DNA of 64,000 bases, taken from contig CAZIUB010000031.1 in assembly GCA_964542425.1 (NCBI GenBank), positions 1-64,000 on the forward strand, written 5' to 3'. The notes below the pieces were generated by a model. The model searched no databases. It had not been told where the DNA came from and saw only the letters and a list, made by a program, of their open reading frames with translations. How positions within the stretch are numbered: position 1 is the first letter of the stretch; each line of letters starts with the position of its first letter. Source of the DNA: Dongia_A sp964542425 (GTDB lineage: Bacteria; Pseudomonadota; Alphaproteobacteria; Dongiales; Dongiaceae). Of this stretch, positions 59,334-64,000 are shown in pieces. The position numbers were made by a program, and so were the translations under genes.

Positions 59334-60920
59334 ATGGCGGCGGAACCGAATTCCGCTGCGAACGCCACGCCGCCGGTAGTTGCAGGGCCGGCGGCGATCG
59401 AGTTGCGCCATATCGACAAGTCCTTCGGTGCCGTACGGGCGAACCGGGATGTGTCGCTCAGCGTGGCCAAGGGGTCGATTCACGGCATCGTCGGTGAGAA
59501 TGGCGCTGGCAAATCGACGTTGATGAGCATCCTCTATGGATTCTACAACGCCGATGCGGGCGAGATCCTGATCGACGGTGCGGTGGTTTCGATTCGGAAT
59601 TCGGCCGATGCGATCGCGGCCGGAATCGGCATGGTCCATCAACATTTCATGCTGGTGGACACCTTCACGGTCCTGGAGAACGTGATGCTGGGGGCCGAAG
59701 GCGGGCCCTTGCTGGCGAGGGGTGCTGCCGGCGCCAGGGTCGAGTTGGAGCGCCTGGCCAGGGACTATGCATTGGTGGTCGATCCGGACGCAATTACTGG
59801 CGAGCTTGCGGTCGGTGCCCAGCAACGTGTGGAAATCCTGAAGGCGCTGTTCCGGCATTGCGAAATCCTGATTCTGGACGAGCCGACCGGCGTGCTCACG
59901 CCTCAGGAGACCGACCAGCTCTTCGAAATCTTGCGGCTGCTGAATCGGCGCGGAACGACGATCCTGCTGATCACCCACAAACTGCGCGAGATTCTGGCGC
60001 TCACCGATACCGTCTCGGTCATGCGTCAAGGGGCAATGGTGGCCACCATCGCGACCGCGAGCGCCTCACGCGATCAATTGGCGGAATTGATGGTGGGAAG
60101 GAAAGTGCGACTGGATCTCGACAAGTCGCCCGCCATACCGGGCGAGGTCCGGTTGTCGGCCCGCGCACTTTCGTTCGGCGACTTTCGAGGCGTGGCGCGT
60201 GTGGCGGACGTGTCCTTCGAGGTTCGCGCCGGGGAAATCGTCGGCATTGCCGGGGTCTCCGGGAACGGGCAGTCGGAGTTGCTGGAGTTGTTGGCCGGCA
60301 TTCGCCGGCCGAGCGCCGGATCGCTGCGGCTGGGCGGGCGCGAAGTCGATTCCGCCCGGCCCGGAAACCCGGCGGAGTTTCGCCGTCTGGGCCTTGCCCA
60401 CGTGCCGGAAGACCGGCAACGGCTGGGATTGGTCGTCGGGTTTCCAGCCTGGGAATCGGCGGTTCTGGGCTATCAAGACGAGGCGGAATACACAAAGGGC
60501 TGGCTGACGCGACCGGTGGCGATCAGACGCGCGTGTGGCGGGATGATGGAACGCTATGACGTGCGGCCGCGAAATCCGCTTCTTGGCTCCTCGAAGTTCT
60601 CGGGCGGCAACCAGCAGAAGCTGATCCTGGCCCGGGAAATCGAGCGCCGCCCCGCCGTGCTTCTGGTGGGCCAGCCGACGCGGGGCGTCGATATCGGGGC
60701 CATCGCCTTTATCCATCGGCAATTGCTGGCGCTGCGCGATGCCGGTTGCGCCATCTTGTTGGTGTCGGTCGAGTTAGATGAGATCATGGCGCTCTGCGAC
60801 CGGATCTTGGTCATGTTCCAGGGGCGGATCGTGGGCGAAGTGGCGGGCGAGGAGGCCGACGAACGCATGCTTGGCTTGATGATGGCCAATGCGCATCAGC
60901 GGGCGGAGGCCAGGGCGTGA
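59334..60920 (+). CDS. nucleoside ABC transporter ATPase (two NBDs)
   Basis: A 528-residue ATPase with two nucleotide-binding domains. The first has an intact Walker A GENGAGKST (about residues 54-62), signature region AVGAQQRVEILKALFR and Walker B LILDEPTGVLTP. The second domain begins near residue 265 and has a changed Walker A, GVSGNGQSE, as in RbsA-type proteins, with SGGNQQKLILAREI as signature. ATG at 59334 follows a TTG one codon before. It follows the binding protein after 25 bases. Confidence 0.92.
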   Translation: MAAEPNSAANATPPVVAGPAAIELRHIDKSFGAVRANRDVSLSVAKGSIHGIVGENGAGKSTLMSILYGFYNADAGEILIDGAVVSIRNSADAIAAGIGMVHQHFMLVDTFTVLENVMLGAEGGPLLARGAAGARVELERLARDYALVVDPDAITGELAVGAQQRVEILKALFRHCEILILDEPTGVLTPQETDQLFEILRLLNRRGTTILLITHKLREILALTDTVSVMRQGAMVATIATASASRDQLAELMVGRKVRLDLDKSPAIPGEVRLSARALSFGDFRGVARVADVSFEVRAGEIVGIAGVSGNGQSELLELLAGIRRPSAGSLRLGGREVDSARPGNPAEFRRLGLAHVPEDRQRLGLVVGFPAWESAVLGYQDEAEYTKGWLTRPVAIRRACGGMMERYDVRPRNPLLGSSKFSGGNQQKLILAREIERRPAVLLVGQPTRGVDIGAIAFIHRQLLALRDAGCAILLVSVELDEIMALCDRILVMFQGRIVGEVAGEEADERMLGLMMANAHQRAEARA

Positions 60921-62038
60921 GCGCACCCGCGATTCCATTGCCGGGCTGGATCGATGTCGGGCTGATGCCGCTCATCAACTTGGCGCAAGCGCTGATCGTT
61001 GGGGCGATCATCGTCGCCGCCATCGGCGCCGATCCCATCGAAGCCATGCGCCTGTTGGCCGTCGGCGCCGTCCAGGACGGCGTTGCCATCGGCTACACGC
61101 TGTTCTACGCCACGGATTTCATGTTTACCGGCCTTGCGGTAGCCGTGGCCTTTCATGCCGGCCTGTTCAACATCGGGGGCGAGGGCCAGGCCTATGTCGC
61201 CGGGCTGGGTGTGACCTTGACGGTGCTGGCTCTCGATTCCGCCATGCCGGGCGTTTTGTTGATACCCATGGCGCTTGCCGCCGCCGCTTTGTTCGGCGCC
61301 GCCTGGGCCTTCGTGCCGGCCTATCTGCAAGCCTATCGCGGCAGCCATGTCGTGATTACCACCATCATGTTCAATTTTCTGGCCGCGGCGCTGATGGTGT
61401 ATGTGGGCTCGCATTTGTTGCTGCCGCCGGGCGAGATGCAGCCGGGGAGCCGGGAATTCGCCGATGCCGCGGGCCTGCCGCCAATGCACGAAGTCCTGCG
61501 CGGTCTGGGTGTCGCGATGCCGACCACGCCCCTCAATCTATCGATCCTGTGGGCGCTGATCTCAGCCTTCCTGGTTTGGGGGTTCTTGTGGCGTACGCGC
61601 TGGGGTTATGCGCTGCGCGCCGTCGGCCTGGCGCCGCGCGCGGCCATCTATGCCGGCATCTCGCCGCAACGAATGACGCTGGTCGCGATGTGTCTGTCGG
61701 GTGCGCTCGCCGGTGGGGTCGCGTTCAATCAATTGATTGGATATCATCACCGACTGCTGCTGGATTTCGTGGCCGGAGCGGGCTTTACCGGGATTGCCGT
61801 CGCGCTGATGGGGCGCAATCATCCGGTCGGGATCATCCTGGCGAGCTTGCTCTTCGGGGCTTTGTATCAGGGTGGCGCGGAGCTGGCCTTCGAGATTCCC
61901 ACCATCACCCGGGACATGATCGTGGCCATCCAGGGCCTGATCATCCTGTTCTCCGGGGCATTGGCGTACATGAACCGCCCCTGGATCGCGCGGGCCTATT
62001 TTGCCCTTCGGCCCAGCACCCTGGCGGCGGAGGCGTGA
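60917..62038 (+). CDS. nucleoside ABC transporter permease (YufP-like)
   Basis: A 373-residue permease with about ten hydrophobic helices. GTG at 60917 overlaps the ATPase stop (GTGA). It shows the family sequence AVAFHAGLFNIGGEGQAYVAG near residue 79 and AGAGFTGIAVALMGRNHPVG near residue 287. With the next permease it forms the nucleoside channel. Confidence 0.9.
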   Translation: MSAPAIPLPGWIDVGLMPLINLAQALIVGAIIVAAIGADPIEAMRLLAVGAVQDGVAIGYTLFYATDFMFTGLAVAVAFHAGLFNIGGEGQAYVAGLGVTLTVLALDSAMPGVLLIPMALAAAALFGAAWAFVPAYLQAYRGSHVVITTIMFNFLAAALMVYVGSHLLLPPGEMQPGSREFADAAGLPPMHEVLRGLGVAMPTTPLNLSILWALISAFLVWGFLWRTRWGYALRAVGLAPRAAIYAGISPQRMTLVAMCLSGALAGGVAFNQLIGYHHRLLLDFVAGAGFTGIAVALMGRNHPVGIILASLLFGALYQGGAELAFEIPTITRDMIVAIQGLIILFSGALAYMNRPWIARAYFALRPSTLAAEA

Positions 62039-62039
62039 G

Positions 62040-63014
62040 ATGGACGAGTTCGGCATCATGCTGGTCTCGACCTTGGCCGCGACCTTGCGGGTGGCGACGA
62101 CGCTGATCTTTGTTTCCCTGGCAGGGCTCTTCTCCGAGCGCTCGGGCATCATCGATATCGGGCTTGAGGGCAAAATGTTGGCGGCGGCCTTCGCGGCCGC
62201 TTGCGTGGCCAGCCTGACCGGCTCGGCCTGGGCGGCGCTGGCTGGCGCGATGCTGACCGCAACCTTGCTGGCCCTGCTGCATGGCTTGGCCTGCATCACC
62301 TATCGCGGGAACCAGGTGGTGAGCGGGGTTGCGATCAACATCATGGCCTCTGGCCTGACCGTTGTCCTGGGCAACGCTTGGTATGGGCGTGGCGGACAGA
62401 CGCCGGATCTGCCGCCCGATGCGCGCTTCATGCCGGTCGAGTTTCCCGCCGCCGACCGGATCGGGGAATGGCCGATCCTGGGGCCGCTCTATTCATCGAT
62501 TCTCGGCGGCCACAATTTGCTGGTCTATCTGGCGCTGGTGCTGGTGCCCGGCGCGTGGTGGTTGTTGTATCGGACCCGATTCGGATTGCGCCTACGCGCC
62601 GTTGGGGAGGAACCCAAGGTCGTCGACACCGCCGGCATCTCGGTCGCGATGCTGCGCTATCGCGCGGTGGCGATCTGCGGATTGCTATGCGGATTGGCCG
62701 GCGCCTATCTGGCGATCGCGCAGAATGCCTCGTTCACGCGCGACATGACGGCCGGCCAGGGTTTCATCGGGCTGGCGGCAATGATTTTCGGCAAATGGCG
62801 TCCTGGGCCCGCACTGGGCGCCTGTCTGTTGTTCGGATTGCTGGACGCGATCGCCATCAGGTTGCAAGGGGTCGAATTGGCTGGTATTGGCCAGGTGCCG
62901 GTCGAGGCCATCCAGGCGCTGCCCTATTTGCTGACGGTCGTGCTTCTGGCGGGGTTTGTCGGGCGAGCGCTGGCGCCCGGCGCCATCGGCCAGCCCTATG
63001 TGAAGGAGCGCTAG
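62040..63014 (+). CDS. nucleoside ABC transporter permease (YufQ-like)
   Basis: The 324-residue second permease has LAGLFSERSGIIDIGLEGKM near residue 26, the family hallmark, and GFIGLAAMIFGKWRPGPAL. GGAGGCG precedes ATG 62040. It is one base behind the first permease stop, so the permeases are translated together. Confidence 0.9.
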   Translation: MDEFGIMLVSTLAATLRVATTLIFVSLAGLFSERSGIIDIGLEGKMLAAAFAAACVASLTGSAWAALAGAMLTATLLALLHGLACITYRGNQVVSGVAINIMASGLTVVLGNAWYGRGGQTPDLPPDARFMPVEFPAADRIGEWPILGPLYSSILGGHNLLVYLALVLVPGAWWLLYRTRFGLRLRAVGEEPKVVDTAGISVAMLRYRAVAICGLLCGLAGAYLAIAQNASFTRDMTAGQGFIGLAAMIFGKWRPGPALGACLLFGLLDAIAIRLQGVELAGIGQVPVEAIQALPYLLTVVLLAGFVGRALAPGAIGQPYVKER

Positions 63015-63016
63015 AG

Positions 63017-63409
63017 GTGGACCAGAGGCTTCTGGAGGCGGCGAGGAATGCCATGGCCAGCGCCCATGCACCTTATTCGCGGTTTCGCGTGGGGGCCGCT
63101 GTCCTCGCTGACAATGGCCGAATCTATGGCGGCTGCAATGTCGAGAACGCGGTCTATCCGGAGGGCATCTGCGCCGAGACAGCTGCCATCGCTTCCATGG
63201 TGTTGGATGGGGGCGGTCGCATTCTCGAGGTCGCGGTCATCGGCGAGGGGGCGGGGCTGGTAACGCCCTGTGGCGGATGCCGGCAGCGTATCCGGGAATT
63301 CGCCTCGGCGGCGGCCGGGATTCACGCCTGCGGACCGGAAGGGGTGAGGCGCAGTTACACCTTGGGTGAATTGCTGCCCCATGCCTTTGGCCCGGACCAA
63401 TTGTCGTGA
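63017..63409 (+). CDS. cdd: cytidine deaminase
   Basis: A 130-residue zinc enzyme deaminating cytidine to uridine. The zinc and catalytic motifs are ICAETAAIASM (Cys-Ala-Glu) and TPCGGCRQRIREF (Pro-Cys-x-x-Cys). GTG at 63017 is chosen, with AAGGAG nine bases upstream; the family N-terminus ASAHAPYSRFRVGAAVL follows. It lies right after the nucleoside permeases, so imported pyrimidine nucleosides are processed immediately. Confidence 0.93.
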   Translation: MDQRLLEAARNAMASAHAPYSRFRVGAAVLADNGRIYGGCNVENAVYPEGICAETAAIASMVLDGGGRILEVAVIGEGAGLVTPCGGCRQRIREFASAAAGIHACGPEGVRRSYTLGELLPHAFGPDQLS

Positions 63410-64000
63410 CCGAGGCGGCTCGGATCATTCAGCAATCGAGGCCGGATTTCACGCCTCGCGTCGCAATCGTGCTTGGCTCTGGGCTGTCGTCCCTGGCAGG
63501 GCAAGTGGCCGATCCCATGGCGCTCTCCTATGCGCGCTTGCCCGGGTTTCCGGCAGTCGGCGTGGAGGGGCATGAGGGGCGACTGGTCCTGGGATGGATC
63601 GCAAAGACGCCGGTCGCGATGATGCAGGGCCGGGAGCACTTCTACGAGCACGGCCGAGCCGATGTCATGAAGCCCGCCATCCGAACGCTGCGCGCGCTCG
63701 GCGCGGAAATCCTGATCGTCACCAATGCTGCTGGCTCGCTCGACCCGGCGATGGGACCCGGATCGGTCATGCTGATTGGCGACCACATCAATCTGGTGCA
63801 GGCTTCGCCGCTGACGGGAGAAAATGGGAACAATCGTTTCGTCGACATGGTCGGCGCCTATGATTCAGATCTGGCGCTACGGGCCAGGGCGGCGGCGCTG
63901 GCGCTGAATATCCGCCTGCACGACGGCGTCTATGTATGGGTCTCCGGGCCGCAATTCGAGACCCCGGCCGAGATCCGCATGGCCGCCATGATTGGCGGAA
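63406..64000 (+). CDS. punA: purine-nucleoside phosphorylase (partial, runs off the window)
   Basis: GTG at 63406 overlaps the cdd stop by four bases. The visible 198 codons show VAIVLGSGLSSLAGQV (phosphate loop), MQGREHFYEHG, ILIVTNAAGSLDP and GPQFETPAEIRM, the substrate motifs of trimeric PNP, which phosphorolyses inosine and guanosine. The stop lies beyond 64000. It completes a nucleoside import and salvage operon with cdd. Confidence 0.92.
   Translation, partial: MTEAARIIQQSRPDFTPRVAIVLGSGLSSLAGQVADPMALSYARLPGFPAVGVEGHEGRLVLGWIAKTPVAMMQGREHFYEHGRADVMKPAIRTLRALGAEILIVTNAAGSLDPAMGPGSVMLIGDHINLVQASPLTGENGNNRFVDMVGAYDSDLALRARAAALALNIRLHDGVYVWVSGPQFETPAEIRMAAMIGG

Noticed and set aside
1..64000. 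CRISPR array, tRNA, rRNA or prophage genes
   Set aside because: No regularly spaced repeats, no T-loop/anticodon patterns and no phage proteins were seen.

Overview
The window is GC-rich bacterial chromosome. Gene content points to an alphaproteobacterium (Rhodospirillales or Hyphomicrobiales-like): amtB-PII-glnA, divergent purD/xseA, tetrameric sarcosine oxidase, large dimethylglycine-dehydrogenase-like flavoproteins, a DUF2182/DUF1326 pair, and CCCTCTCCCCC-type palindromic intergenic repeats. No rRNA, tRNA, CRISPR array, phage or transposase gene was recognised. The taxonomic call is inference.

Layout. 0-6.4 kb: a catabolic island with flavin reductase, a DUF1989-GcvT fusion, an acyl-CoA dehydrogenase and a carbon-nitrogen hydrolase gene split by a small inserted element. 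6.6-11.7 kb: a secreted barrel protein, a stress protein, and the ammonium module amtB-PII-glnA. 11.7-25 kb: oxidoreductase, N-carbamoylputrescine amidase-like enzyme, second flavin reductase, diaminopropionate lyase, serine dehydratase, a persulfide-dioxygenase-like hydrolase, DUF2182/DUF1326, an amine oxidoreductase, purD, xseA and an M23 peptidase. 25-28.5 kb: DUF4242, FMN-binding protein, a secreted caspase-fold (C13) protease, a cupin and an orphan Phd-like antitoxin. 28.5-36.8 kb: one long minus-strand operon for a carbohydrate ABC importer with two dehydrogenase/isomerase-type enzymes and two unexpected secreted proteins (FGE-like and a beta-propeller). 37-38 kb: a TerC gene flanked by two inverted copies of a palindromic repeat.

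38-53.8 kb is a methylated-amine region. On the minus strand lie soxB-D-A-G and a dimethylglycine-dehydrogenase-like protein. Divergently on the plus strand lie a Rieske oxygenase, an Fe(II)/2-oxoglutarate oxygenase of the HalD/BesD type, and a complete family-5 ABC importer whose first permease has no normal start codon. Between the two halves is a 24-codon scrap of a GcvA-type LysR regulator. The importer operon ends in a deletion scar carrying the last codons of an acyl-CoA ligase. A plausible flow is quaternary amine to dimethylglycine to sarcosine to glycine, with methyl groups passed to tetrahydrofolate.

53.8-64 kb: AcuI-type reductase, cold-shock protein with its own terminator, a group II PLP decarboxylase, a GDT1-family cation transporter, Hsp20 with a terminator, and a nucleoside-salvage operon (BMP-type ABC importer, cytidine deaminase, purine nucleoside phosphorylase) running off the right edge.

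The most unusual non-coding signal is a roughly 140-bp two-hairpin repeat present four times (5940, 13637, 22602, 26197). One copy sits inside the hydrolase gene with a CTAG at both borders, and removing 145 bp restores a clean 282-residue frame.
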